Shown: positions 25,739 to 35,182 of the stretch, in pieces | How positions within the stretch are numbered: position 1 is the first letter of the stretch | Layout of the letters: each line of letters starts with the position of its first letter | NCBI GenBank assembly: GCA_023228875.1 | Contig: JALOAG010000005.1 | Coordinates: 62,001-126,000 of the forward strand | Direction of reading: 5' to 3' | DNA length: 64,000 nucleotides | Source of the DNA: Bacteroidia bacterium | Lineage (GTDB): Bacteria > Bacteroidota > Bacteroidia > NS11-12g > UBA955 | Translations under genes and position numbers: made by a program | Notes under the pieces: model-generated | Database searches by the model: none | Told to the model about the DNA's origin: nothing | Seen by the model: only the letters and a program-made list of their open reading frames with translations

Positions 25739-27589
25739 TTGTTCACCCTGCCTTTTTGGGTGAATATGTTGGTTCATATCCCTTTATTTCACAACGGATG
25801 GGTGCAGTTTTTGGTAGCCATGCCTTCACTTGTGATCGGGTTTAACTACTTTGGCAAAAGCGCTTTCCATTCTATAAAAGACCGCAATCCTAATATGGAT
25901 GTGTTGGTAAGTTTGGGAACTATTGCAGCAACGCTCTATAGTCTTGCTTTAATTTATTTGAATGGAGCCGTTGGTGGTCATTTTTATTTTGAAACTGCTG
26001 CAACCATCATCACCTTAGTGCTGCTTGGGAATAATATTGAAGAAAGAGCACTTGCTAAAACTTCCATCCAAATGCACTCGGCTGCCGCATTGCTCCCTGT
26101 CATGGTCAATAGGGTTGACAAGGATAAGGACAGTGGTAAAACTTCGGTGAGTCATATCATAACCGATGATGTAAAGATTGGAGATATTTTGCTCGTAAAT
26201 GAAGGTGAGAAAGTACCGGCAGATGGCAGAGTGTTAGAAGGAGATATTGAAGTTAGCGAAGCAGCCATTACTGGCGAAAGTGCACCGGTGTTTAAAAATG
26301 CACAAGATGAAGTATATGCAGGCAGTGTTTTGGTGAGTGGGAATTTTACGCTTCTTGTTGAAAAAATCGGTAAACAAACGCTGGCAGGGCAGATGTCGCA
26401 TTGGATTAGGTCTGCACAATCATCTAAACCTCAAATCCAAAAACTTGGTGATAAAGTCAGTGGGGTTTTTGTACAAGTTGTAGTGAGTATTGCTGTATTA
26501 GCCTTTGTGTTGAACTACTTTGCTTTTGATATAAGCTTAGAGCAATCAATTATGAGAGCTATTGCAGTACTAGTGGTTTCTTGTCCATGTGCAATGGGAT
26601 TAGCCACTCCAACTGCGGTTTCTGTTGGTTTAGGACTAGCTGCACGCAAAGGTATCTTGGTTAAGGGAGGGCAAGCTCTCGAACGCTTTGCTTCGGTTAA
26701 AGTGCTGGCATTAGACAAAACAGGAACAATCACAACCGGTGATTTTCTTGTGGAGGATTTTGTTGCTCCTGCAGGAAATGATGCTCATTATAAAAACATT
26801 GTGTGGCATATAGAACATCGTTCTTCTCATCCTATTGCCAAGTCCATTGTCAAAAATCACAGCGATTGGGAAAGTGCTGATTTTAAGTTTGATGAGATTG
26901 AAGAGAAAAAAGGATATGGGATGATTGCTAAAGGTGTAAATAGCGTTGTTTATAAACTAGGTTCCGCTCGCTTTAGCAATGATAATAATTTACCTATGGC
27001 AGATTTGTATTTGTGGGAGAACGACAAATTAGTTGCATATTTTTCCATAAAAGACGAGCCGGTTTCAAATCTCAAATCAATATTGGATTATTTCAAATCA
27101 ATGGGGGTGAAACTCTTTTTGGTAAGTGGTGATTCAAAAGCTAAAGTTGAGACAACAAGTAAAGGATTGCCGTTTGATGAAACGTATGCAGAGGTTTTGC
27201 CTGCACAGAAGATGGATAAATTAGAGCAATGGCGTAAAATAGGTATTACTGCTATGACAGGTGATGGTATTAATGACGCTCCTGCTCTTGCAGCTTCTGA
27301 CATTGCTGTTGTTATGGGGCATGGCAGTGATTTAAGTAAGCAGCAAGCTGATTTCATACTCATGGATAAGGGGTTGCAAAAAATTCAAGATGCGCATAAG
27401 ATTTCTAGGATAACACTCGGAGGGATTAAACAAAACTTATTTTGGGCTTTAGCCTATAATATTGTGGCAATTCCTGTGGCTTCTATGGGTTTTTTAAATC
27501 CGACTTGGGCTGCTCTATTTATGGCAATGTCGGATGTTGTAGTTATTGGGAATGCACTACGTTTGAGGTTGGTGAACTTGAACAAATGA
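25739..27589 (+). CDS. copA: Copper-transporting P1B-type ATPase body (CopA), in the -1 frame of the HMA gene
   Basis: 616 residues from the first possible start (TTG); the coding sequence reads back to the A-run at 25693, and fusion with the HMA ORF would give 707 residues, a normal single-HMA CopA. Motifs in fused numbering: TGES about 269, metal-binding CPC 373-375, phosphorylated Asp of DKTGT 417, HRSSHP (nucleotide site), and GDGINDAP about 599. The seventh helix has YN in LAYNIVAIP; the eighth has MAMSD where copper ATPases usually have MxxSS. It exports Cu(I) from the cytosol. The TTG is a poor independent start, since it begins inside the first helix. That supports slippage-dependent synthesis or a sequence error rather than a separate gene. 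Confidence 0.9.
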   Translation: MFTLPFWVNMLVHIPLFHNGWVQFLVAMPSLVIGFNYFGKSAFHSIKDRNPNMDVLVSLGTIAATLYSLALIYLNGAVGGHFYFETAATIITLVLLGNNIEERALAKTSIQMHSAAALLPVMVNRVDKDKDSGKTSVSHIITDDVKIGDILLVNEGEKVPADGRVLEGDIEVSEAAITGESAPVFKNAQDEVYAGSVLVSGNFTLLVEKIGKQTLAGQMSHWIRSAQSSKPQIQKLGDKVSGVFVQVVVSIAVLAFVLNYFAFDISLEQSIMRAIAVLVVSCPCAMGLATPTAVSVGLGLAARKGILVKGGQALERFASVKVLALDKTGTITTGDFLVEDFVAPAGNDAHYKNIVWHIEHRSSHPIAKSIVKNHSDWESADFKFDEIEEKKGYGMIAKGVNSVVYKLGSARFSNDNNLPMADLYLWENDKLVAYFSIKDEPVSNLKSILDYFKSMGVKLFLVSGDSKAKVETTSKGLPFDETYAEVLPAQKMDKLEQWRKIGITAMTGDGINDAPALAASDIAVVMGHGSDLSKQQADFILMDKGLQKIQDAHKISRITLGGIKQNLFWALAYNIVAIPVASMGFLNPTWAALFMAMSDVVVIGNALRLRLVNLNK

Positions 27590-27680
27590 TATACACTTTT
27601 TAAGATCGAAAATTTATCTTTCTCTAATGGGTTCCCTAAGCGCACTTTCTTTGCAGGACAGATAGTTGCGATTGTTTGTA

Positions 27681-27706
27681 TATGATAATTTTTATTTGTT
27701 ATCATA
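27681..27706. repeat. Perfect 8-bp inverted repeat upstream of the sensor kinase
   Basis: TATGATAA (27681-27688) and TTATCATA (27699-27706) flank a T-rich 10-base spacer, about 40 bases before the -7 element at 27748. The position suits an operator. A weak terminator for copA is the alternative. Confidence 0.4.
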
Positions 27707-27747
27707 GAGCAGTGAAAAATGGCAATTCCTCTCATTTCAAAATGAAT

Positions 27748-27755
27748 TACTTTCG
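27748..27755 (+). promoter_or_regulatory. -7 element variant of the sensor kinase operon
   Basis: TACTTTCG then C, the same variant as before sppA, 9 bases before the GTG at 27765. The leader would be nearly absent. Confidence 0.4.
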
Positions 27756-27764
27756 CACTCTACT

Positions 27765-30700
27765 GTGTTTACTGCATTGAAAAAATTTGGATTACATATT
27801 CTCATTTTATTCCTGACACTGATAGGGGTATGGGTTGAGAATATTCCACTAAACCAAACCAAGCATCAGCAGGGAATTGTCAATCAATTTACCAATTATA
27901 TAAAAAATTATGAAGAAGCACAGATTCAACTGTTAACTGCCGATGGACCTAAAAAGAGTTTATATCCATTGCAATTGTTTATCTTTAGCGGGGACAGTGC
28001 TGTTTATTGGAGTTCTGATAAAGTTGCATTTAAACCATTTAAGGTAGATGATTCGATTTATTCAAGTTACAGGAATTTTAATGATGGATTTTATAGAGTA
28101 TTTGCACAAAAGGATAAAGAAGGACTGACTCACTATTCACTTTTGAAATTAGCCCATCATTTTCCTAATGCTGTGCATGGGATGCCACAAAATAAGGCAG
28201 TTCGTTTTGTGGAGGTTGGAGATGAGTTGATACTAAAATCGACACCCACTGACTCTTCATTTTTTCCGATAAATATTCAAGGTTCATCCCCCGATTTTTA
28301 TGTAAAAATATTGACACCTGAAATTGGGAATGACTGGTGTTTGTGGTTTTATATTCCCGCTTTATTGCTATTGCTTGCTTTAGTTGCTCGACTGTTTATC
28401 TTTTCAAAGACAATATCTACAAAAGATTATCGCATAAGCGCATTGTTTGTTTTTGGTTTTTTATTATTACTGCGCATAACATTTGCGAAAGGGATTTTTC
28501 TTCAATTCTTGTCGCAGAGTCCTTTGTTTTCACCGGAGCTCTTTGCACATTCATATTTATCGAGTTCGTATGGAGAAAGTTTTCTGAATATTCTCATCAT
28601 TGTGTTTTTACTGTTGTTTTTTAGAAAAACTAAACTACTGAAGGGAAGGATTGGGTTGTTGCCGGCAATGTTAATCATCAATGCATTGATAGGTTTTTTT
28701 ATTTATTGGCAACTGAATGAAATGCAGCATTTAATCATTGATTCAAAAATCAATTTAGACCCAACTGTTATAGATGAACTCAATGTTTATACGCTTTTAG
28801 GTATTGTGCTGATAGGCTTGTATCTATCATTGTTCTTTATTTTCTGTATATGTATTCGCGAGCTTATTAATACAACATACAAGAATACAAGGTATGTTTA
28901 TTTAATTTCTTTGATAATGCAATTAGTCTTTGTGGCAATTGCGGCAATTTTTGCTATAAACACTGTTCAAACTTGGTTTATATGGATTGGATGGATATTG
29001 TTGGCATTGAGTGCAATATATTTTATTGTGAACTATTCACAAACACAAGATGATTGGTCTAAAATCTTTGTGATGTTGGCATTTGTTCTTCTTAACTCTC
29101 ATTTAATCAATGGGTTGTTAGAAAAAAAAGAACATGAATATAGAAAAATATATGCTTACAAAATGCTGCATGAACGTGATTTGGAATTAGAAAGACGTTT
29201 GTTGGAGGCAGAAGATAAGTTAGAAGGGAATAATGTATTTGAGAGTTGTATTTATGAGGACTCTGCATTCAATCGAGAAGAGTTTGAAGAGATATTAAAA
29301 TACGATTATCTGATTGATTTCATGAGCGATTTTGATATTTTTATTGAATCCTTTTCGGGTAACAGTGCTAATTGGACTGCAAGGCAGCGACAAAGTTTTG
29401 ATAGTTATCATAAACTGTATTTGGAGACAAGCGAAGATGGATTAAGCCACAGTTTTCTTAAAGTTCAGGAGAGCAGTGGTTTTTCGGGTTATATTTCAGC
29501 TCATATTACCGGAGATTTTAATTCATCTGATTTTCAGTCAGTGTTTATCTTATTACGCCAAAAAGTGAGAAGTTCTCAACGCGCATTATCGGAGTTTGCC
29601 GGAAAGTCGGCAGGTATTCCTACTTCTCCTTACAATTACTTTCATGCATTGTATATTAATGATAAACTCAATCGTGTTAGTCCTGAGTTTCCGTTTGAGC
29701 GTTACAACGTTAGATTTCGCACAAAGGCACAAGAATCTTTTATAGAACAACAAGGATTTAGTTTCTTCATCTATCAACCCGAACCTGAAAGAGTATTGGT
29801 CCTGGCTACACCTTTGCGAAGTACAGCAAACCGATTTACTGTTTTTGCCGGGCTGATGTTGTCCTTTTTTACAATATGGTTTTTGTTTTTAAGCTTGCGG
29901 TTAAGTATTCGTCTCATTGTGTTGAATGTAAAAAGACTGTTGAGCGGACATAGGAATAAATTTTATTTTCCAGCTTTTAAGAATATGCTATTGCAAAGCA
30001 AAATTCAAACTGCATTAATGGTTGAATTGATTTTGAGTTTCGTTGCAGGAACGGTAATGGTAGCAAATTTTATTACGGTAAATTATGAAGATACGCAACA
30101 AAGGCAGATTTTGGAAAAAATTCGAGGTATCTCAGGTGAGTTGGAAAAGTCAGGTATAATGGATTTTGGTATTAAAACAGGTCCTAAACGTGAGTTTCTC
30201 ATCGATTTATCGGAAAGTTACAATATAGACATTAGTCTGTTTAACTTGAACGGTACACTTTGGTTGTCCTCAAGTCCTGATTTATATAAAAATGCAGTTA
30301 TCAATGAATTTATGAATCCGTCTGCTTATCTGCGGTTAGCTCATGATAAATTGTATTCGTTTAACCAAAACGAAAGACTGTATGGATATAAATATGGCTC
30401 ATATTATCAAGCATTCTTTGATCATAACCAGAGTTTAGCGGGTTACATACATTTGCCGTTCTTTGCCAGACAACAAGAAACCAACCGTGAACTTACTTCG
30501 TTGTTGGTGAATATGTTGAACATATTTGTAATCTTTTTTATAATCACAGGGGTGATTTCAATCTTTTTGTCTAAGGTTATCACAAGACCGCTTGCCGGTA
30601 TTGCATTGAGCTTGCGCAAACTAAGAGTTGGAGGGAAAAATGAGGAGATTAGTTGGCAAAGTAATGATGAGATTGGGCAATTGGTCAAAACTTACAACAA

Positions 30701-31421
30701 AGTATTAAATCAACTTGAAGAAAGCGTTGAAAAATTAGCATCTACTGAACGTGAAGGTGCTTGGCGTGAAATGGCTAAACAAGTAGCGCATGAAATTAAA
30801 AACCCTCTCACTCCAATGCGTTTAAGCGTTCAACATTTGTTGAGATCTGTTTCTCAAACAGCGCCCGATGTACAAGAAAAAATCAAAAAAGTATCTGAAT
30901 TGCTTATTAATCAAATTGATTTGATGTCAAAGATGGCAGAGGAGTTTTCGTCTTTTGCTAAAATGCCGATGGCAATTCCCGAAAAATTTGATGTATGTTT
31001 AATGTTGCTTGACACTGTTGAACTATTTGAAAAGTCTGAAGATTTTGAAATCAGTACAGAAGGAACGCATGCTAAGGCTATTGTGCATGCAGATAAGGAT
31101 CAAATTAAAAGGGTGTTTACAAACCTGATAAAGAATGCGTATCAGGCAAAGCAAGAAGACTCTATCAGCCGTCTTAAGATTGCATTGAGTATTGTTGGAA
31201 AAGAAGTGCTGATTTCCTTCGCTGATAATGGAGTTGGAATTGAAGAGGAGTTAAAAGAAAAGATTTTTCACCCAAATTTTAGTACAAAAACCTCAGGAAT
31301 GGGATTGGGATTGGCTATCTCAAAAAAAATAATTGAACTTGCAGGAGGTAATATCAGTTTTGAAAGTACTCCTGGCGAGGGAACTACGTTTTATATTACT
31401 TTGCCACTTGCAGAAAATTGA
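27765..31421 (+). CDS. Large NtrY-like membrane sensor histidine kinase
   Basis: A 1218-residue protein. One N-terminal helix (about 10-27), an extracytoplasmic region of about 160 residues, then about eight hydrophobic helices between residues 186 and 450, a soluble region, further helices near 690, 745 and 920, a HAMP domain (SKVITRPLAGIALSLRKL, about 945), the HisKA domain with His1009 in VAHEIKNPLTPMRLS, and the HATPase domain (NLIKNAYQA, DNGVGIEEE, GMGLGLAISK). The H-box and context resemble NtrY of NtrYX, but no response regulator is adjacent. The unusually long sensor half suggests envelope sensing. It starts at GTG, and its stop overlaps the start of the next gene (TTGA). Confidence 0.88.
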   Translation: MFTALKKFGLHILILFLTLIGVWVENIPLNQTKHQQGIVNQFTNYIKNYEEAQIQLLTADGPKKSLYPLQLFIFSGDSAVYWSSDKVAFKPFKVDDSIYSSYRNFNDGFYRVFAQKDKEGLTHYSLLKLAHHFPNAVHGMPQNKAVRFVEVGDELILKSTPTDSSFFPINIQGSSPDFYVKILTPEIGNDWCLWFYIPALLLLLALVARLFIFSKTISTKDYRISALFVFGFLLLLRITFAKGIFLQFLSQSPLFSPELFAHSYLSSSYGESFLNILIIVFLLLFFRKTKLLKGRIGLLPAMLIINALIGFFIYWQLNEMQHLIIDSKINLDPTVIDELNVYTLLGIVLIGLYLSLFFIFCICIRELINTTYKNTRYVYLISLIMQLVFVAIAAIFAINTVQTWFIWIGWILLALSAIYFIVNYSQTQDDWSKIFVMLAFVLLNSHLINGLLEKKEHEYRKIYAYKMLHERDLELERRLLEAEDKLEGNNVFESCIYEDSAFNREEFEEILKYDYLIDFMSDFDIFIESFSGNSANWTARQRQSFDSYHKLYLETSEDGLSHSFLKVQESSGFSGYISAHITGDFNSSDFQSVFILLRQKVRSSQRALSEFAGKSAGIPTSPYNYFHALYINDKLNRVSPEFPFERYNVRFRTKAQESFIEQQGFSFFIYQPEPERVLVLATPLRSTANRFTVFAGLMLSFFTIWFLFLSLRLSIRLIVLNVKRLLSGHRNKFYFPAFKNMLLQSKIQTALMVELILSFVAGTVMVANFITVNYEDTQQRQILEKIRGISGELEKSGIMDFGIKTGPKREFLIDLSESYNIDISLFNLNGTLWLSSSPDLYKNAVINEFMNPSAYLRLAHDKLYSFNQNERLYGYKYGSYYQAFFDHNQSLAGYIHLPFFARQQETNRELTSLLVNMLNIFVIFFIITGVISIFLSKVITRPLAGIALSLRKLRVGGKNEEISWQSNDEIGQLVKTYNKVLNQLEESVEKLASTEREGAWREMAKQVAHEIKNPLTPMRLSVQHLLRSVSQTAPDVQEKIKKVSELLINQIDLMSKMAEEFSSFAKMPMAIPEKFDVCLMLLDTVELFEKSEDFEISTEGTHAKAIVHADKDQIKRVFTNLIKNAYQAKQEDSISRLKIALSIVGKEVLISFADNGVGIEEELKEKIFHPNFSTKTSGMGLGLAISKKIIELAGGNISFESTPGEGTTFYITLPLAEN

Positions 31422-34400
31422 AACTAAAGTGCTTTATAAATAAATGGCTACAACAATATGCTATATTACTATACATATTGAATGTTTCGGCTTTTTATGC
31501 AACTGCACAACAAATTCCTAATTTTTATTCTAACCGTACTGTTGATTTAACTATTAACACTGATACAGTGTGGATTGATAGTTCAATTCGTTTTGTGCCT
31601 AGTACTGTTATTATCAAAAATGGAGATGTAATTCTAAGAAAACAATTTGACTATCGTATTATGACAGAATTGGGTTGCTTGGTATTTGATTCTGTTTTTA
31701 TTGGGCAAAAGGTTGTGTTGAGTGGTCGGGTGTTTGACCCCGCAAAAATTGCCTTTGAGACTTTTCATAAAGACCCGCGTATCATAGAGCCGGTGTTTAT
31801 GCAAAACCCTTTTGTTTATCACGCGAATGAAAATGCGGAATTTGAAGATATTTTTAAACAGAGCGGACTGAATATACAAGGAAATATTTCAAGGGGAGTA
31901 GGAGTGGGCAACACCCAAGACTTAGCCGTCAATTCTGATATGAATTTGCAAATCAATGGAAAACTTGGAAATGACATTACGATTGAGGCGGCAATATCAG
32001 ATCAAAATAACCCTATTCAACCGGAAGGAAATACGCAACAATTACAAGATTTTGACCAAGTATATATCAGTTTTTCAAAAGATAGCTCTAAGCTAAGGGT
32101 TGGTGATTTTTTGATGTCAGGAAATAGGCAGGATTATTTTATGAAGTTCAATAAAAAGTCAAGAGGATTGCAGTTTGTCTATTTAGACACATTGTTTGGA
32201 GGTCGCAATTATACAGTTGCAGAATTTGCTATTTCTCGTGGACGGTATGCCAGAAATGAAATTCAAGGACAAGAAGGAAATCAAGGTCCGTACAGACTTT
32301 CAGGCATAAACAATGAACTGTTCATCATAATTATCTCAGGAACTGAATCTGTGTATGTTGATGGTAAACAAATGCAACGTGGGCAGCAGAACGACTATGT
32401 CATTGATTACAACTCAGGGGAGTTAACATTCATGCCTCGCACCTTGATAACTCAATATAGTAGGATAGTTGTAGAATTTCAGTACGCGGATAGAAATTAC
32501 GGTCGCTCAATTTTGCATGGTTCTGACATTTTTCAAAAAAACAAAGTTACATTTAGAGCTAATTATTTTTCAGAACAAGATAATAAACGTCAACCGTACC
32601 AACAATCATTGGATTTGTTTGATTCTTCAAGTAATCGCAGCGCAGAAGATGTGCTTACTGAAGCAGGTAATAACAGTTCGCTGATGAACATTCCTAATGT
32701 TAGAAAATACCGAACCTTTCAGCCGGATAAAATTATGTATCGATTGATTGATACGCTTGGTACAAGTATATACCGCTATACAGATGACCCTGCAAGTGAT
32801 TCAATATTTTATCAAGTAACTTTTTCACGTACAGAACCAGGCATAGGAAATTATAGGCAAACAGTAAGTCTTGCCAACGGCAGGGTGTTTGAGTGGGTTG
32901 CGCCTATTGGAGGGATTCCTCAAGGGAACTATGAACCTGTTGTGCAACTTGTGGCACCTCAACGAATGCAAATGTTTTCAGCCGGAGTGGATTATCAACC
33001 GGACAGTAACACAGTCATTTCGGTTGAAATGTCTGCAAGCAACAATGATCAAAATACATTTTCAAGTTTAGGTAACTCGAGCAATGCAGGATATGCAGGA
33101 AATATTAGAATAGAAAGAAATGATAGTATTAGATTAAACGCAAAACATACCTTGTATTGGCAAAACAGGTTAGGAGTTGAATGGGCTGATAAAAACTTTA
33201 ATTTTATTGAAAGATATCGTGATGTTGAGTTTGAGCGTTCGTGGAGCAGACAATATGCCAACCCAAGTTCTATCAGGACTCCTCAGGAAGAACGAGTTTT
33301 TAATTTTAATGGAAAAGCAGGTGTTGGAGATAAAATTGCAGTAGCCTATCATACGTCTATGTATCAACGTATGGGAACATTTGAAGGTAAGCAGTTAGGC
33401 TACAACTTTATGGGGCAACATAGAGGTTTTAAAATAAATCAAAGCACTTCCTTTGTGCAGACTGTTACGCAGAAACTGAACCTTGTGAACAATCCTTTTT
33501 CTGTTTCTAATATTGCATTTGATTCCAGAGGTTCGTTGTCTAAGGAAATAGGGCGTAGCACAATTCTGAGCGCAGAATATGAAACAGAAGAAAGTCGGTT
33601 CAAAGATGACACAAGCTCAGCATTGGCGATGACAAGTTTTCGTTATTTTCAGTCAGGTGTTACGTTGCAACACAATGTAAATAGTGTTTTCAACGGTAAA
33701 ATAAATTTCAACCGAAGAAAAGATTTTCTCCCCAAAAGTGAAAATCTAGAACCGTCTGTTGCTTCAAATAATGTGAGTGTAAGCATTGAAAAAGAAGGCA
33801 AAAAATGGAAAGACAATTTGAATTTTACCTTATCCTATCGCGCAATTGAACATTTGGACACAGTGCATACAGGTAATCTGCCTGATAGGACATTACTTTC
33901 ACGAATTGAATATCAGTTTGGACTCTTTCACAAAAGCATTGTTTCAAACACATATTATCAAATCGGAACAGGACAAGAGCAAAAGAGAGAGTTCGTATAT
34001 GTTGAAGTTCGTCAAGGGCTTGGAACATACGTCTGGAATGACTACAATAAGAATGGGATTCAAGAAATAAATGAATTTGAAACAGCGATATTTCAAGATC
34101 AAGCAAATTTTATCAAAGTCCTTGTACCTACAGGCGAGTATATTCGTTCCAATACCAATGAATTTAATCAAACCCTACGTATTACTCCACCCCTACAATG
34201 GCAAAGCGGGAACCGACTCAAAAAGACAATTTCAAGATTTAGTGCGCTTGGAACATATAGGGCTGATAGAAAATTAATGGATAATAGACTACTCACTCTC
34301 CTCAATCCAATTGATATGAGTATTGCAGATACTGCATTGATTAGTTTGAGTTCTTCAATGCGAGGAACGTTGTTCTTTAACCGTGCGAACCCCAAGTTTG

Positions 34401-34993
34401 GTTTGGATTATAATTATCAAAAGAATAAAGTCAAACAATTTCTTGTGCAAGGATTTGATTCAAGAAACATAGCAAAACACAATCTTAATATGCGTATCAA
34501 TTTTACAGCTGATTGGTCATTAATTACAACGGGGGAGATAGGAGAACGAGGTTATTCAAGTGATTATTCGATTGGAAGAAATTACCTATTTAACTATGTT
34601 GAAACAAAACCCGAAATCTTTTGGCAGCCGGGTAAATCTTTTAGGATAGGAGGATTTTATAAATATTATACTGCAACAAACGATTTAACATTGGGTGGAG
34701 AAAAAGCACAATGGAATGAATATGGTGCAGAGTTTAGAACCTTTCTTAAAAACCTGACTACAATTGATGGGAAGTTCAGTTTTGTTCAAATTCACTACAA
34801 CGGATTGAGTTCCAGTCCGGTTGCTTATGATATGTTGCAAGGGTTGCAAAACGGCAAAAACTTTAGCTGGCAATGCTTAGTAGGAGGTAGAATTGGTAAA
34901 AATATTCAAATAACCCTTCAGTATGAAGGACGTAAGAATGAAACTGCACCGACTGTACATGTTGGTAGGGTAGAAGCACGCTATTTATTTTGA
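31418..34993 (+). CDS. Giant outer-membrane beta-barrel-like protein coupled to the sensor kinase
   Basis: A 1191-residue protein with an N-terminal signal sequence (cleavage near FYATAQ, about residue 31). It has beta-rich periplasmic modules, a conserved block with VVLSGRVFDPAK, NIQGNISRGVGVGN and AAISDQNNPIQPEGNTQQLQ (about residues 145-205), then about 900 residues of alternating strands ending in an aromatic C-terminal strand (VGRVEARYLF). That indicates an outer-membrane barrel. The family appears to be Bacteroidota-specific with no function I can name; SprA-like N-terminal wording (Q-rich QPEGNTQQLQDFD) is a faint resemblance only. The only early start is TTG, overlapping the kinase stop, so expression is tied to the kinase. 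Confidence 0.75.
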   Translation: MKLKCFINKWLQQYAILLYILNVSAFYATAQQIPNFYSNRTVDLTINTDTVWIDSSIRFVPSTVIIKNGDVILRKQFDYRIMTELGCLVFDSVFIGQKVVLSGRVFDPAKIAFETFHKDPRIIEPVFMQNPFVYHANENAEFEDIFKQSGLNIQGNISRGVGVGNTQDLAVNSDMNLQINGKLGNDITIEAAISDQNNPIQPEGNTQQLQDFDQVYISFSKDSSKLRVGDFLMSGNRQDYFMKFNKKSRGLQFVYLDTLFGGRNYTVAEFAISRGRYARNEIQGQEGNQGPYRLSGINNELFIIIISGTESVYVDGKQMQRGQQNDYVIDYNSGELTFMPRTLITQYSRIVVEFQYADRNYGRSILHGSDIFQKNKVTFRANYFSEQDNKRQPYQQSLDLFDSSSNRSAEDVLTEAGNNSSLMNIPNVRKYRTFQPDKIMYRLIDTLGTSIYRYTDDPASDSIFYQVTFSRTEPGIGNYRQTVSLANGRVFEWVAPIGGIPQGNYEPVVQLVAPQRMQMFSAGVDYQPDSNTVISVEMSASNNDQNTFSSLGNSSNAGYAGNIRIERNDSIRLNAKHTLYWQNRLGVEWADKNFNFIERYRDVEFERSWSRQYANPSSIRTPQEERVFNFNGKAGVGDKIAVAYHTSMYQRMGTFEGKQLGYNFMGQHRGFKINQSTSFVQTVTQKLNLVNNPFSVSNIAFDSRGSLSKEIGRSTILSAEYETEESRFKDDTSSALAMTSFRYFQSGVTLQHNVNSVFNGKINFNRRKDFLPKSENLEPSVASNNVSVSIEKEGKKWKDNLNFTLSYRAIEHLDTVHTGNLPDRTLLSRIEYQFGLFHKSIVSNTYYQIGTGQEQKREFVYVEVRQGLGTYVWNDYNKNGIQEINEFETAIFQDQANFIKVLVPTGEYIRSNTNEFNQTLRITPPLQWQSGNRLKKTISRFSALGTYRADRKLMDNRLLTLLNPIDMSIADTALISLSSSMRGTLFFNRANPKFGLDYNYQKNKVKQFLVQGFDSRNIAKHNLNMRINFTADWSLITTGEIGERGYSSDYSIGRNYLFNYVETKPEIFWQPGKSFRIGGFYKYYTATNDLTLGGEKAQWNEYGAEFRTFLKNLTTIDGKFSFVQIHYNGLSSSPVAYDMLQGLQNGKNFSWQCLVGGRIGKNIQITLQYEGRKNETAPTVHVGRVEARYLF

Positions 34994-35067
34994 TTGCAGT
35001 TTGGGGTGGTGGAGATTTTCAATGAGCAATAATCATTTATTTATTTCATAATTGAATCTATGAAAAG

Positions 35068-35103
35068 AAAAAGTCGTGGTAGCAGGATTCGAACCTGCGA
35101 CCT
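35068..35103. repeat. Direct repeat, copy 1 (partner 35177-35212)
   Basis: 36 bases identical to 35177-35212 except one (T versus G at the tenth position). It covers the acceptor 3' strand, T-arm and variable loop of the tRNA-Pro gene. The copies mark a partial tRNA duplication. Confidence 0.85.
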
Positions 35104-35141
35104 TCCCGTTTTCCACGGGACGCGCTAAAAGTCCGAACGAG
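35074..35141 (-). pseudogene. tRNA remnant with intact 3' half
   Basis: On the minus strand the T-arm GCAGG-TTCGAAT-CCTGC, variable loop AGGTC and 3' acceptor strand TACCACG are intact and nearly identical to the neighbouring tRNA-Pro. An anticodon-like hairpin TCCCG-TGGAAAA-CGGGA is present, but position 33 is G rather than the required T. The 5' acceptor strand (expected CGTGGTA) and a proper D-arm are missing. So it is a decayed or partially duplicated tRNA rather than a working one. If read literally the anticodon would be GAA, but I do not trust this. Confidence 0.7.
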
Positions 35142-35182
35142 AAATTAAGAATAAAGAATAAGGATTTACAGAGGATAAAAAG

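Noticed and set aside
27454..27735. 93-codon minus-strand frame over the end of copA
   Set aside because: Antisense shadow; crosses the palindrome at 27681 and shows no coding character.
35074..35141. Third functional tRNA (apparent anticodon GAA)
   Set aside because: No matching 5' acceptor strand or D-arm, and position 33 is G; treated as remnant.
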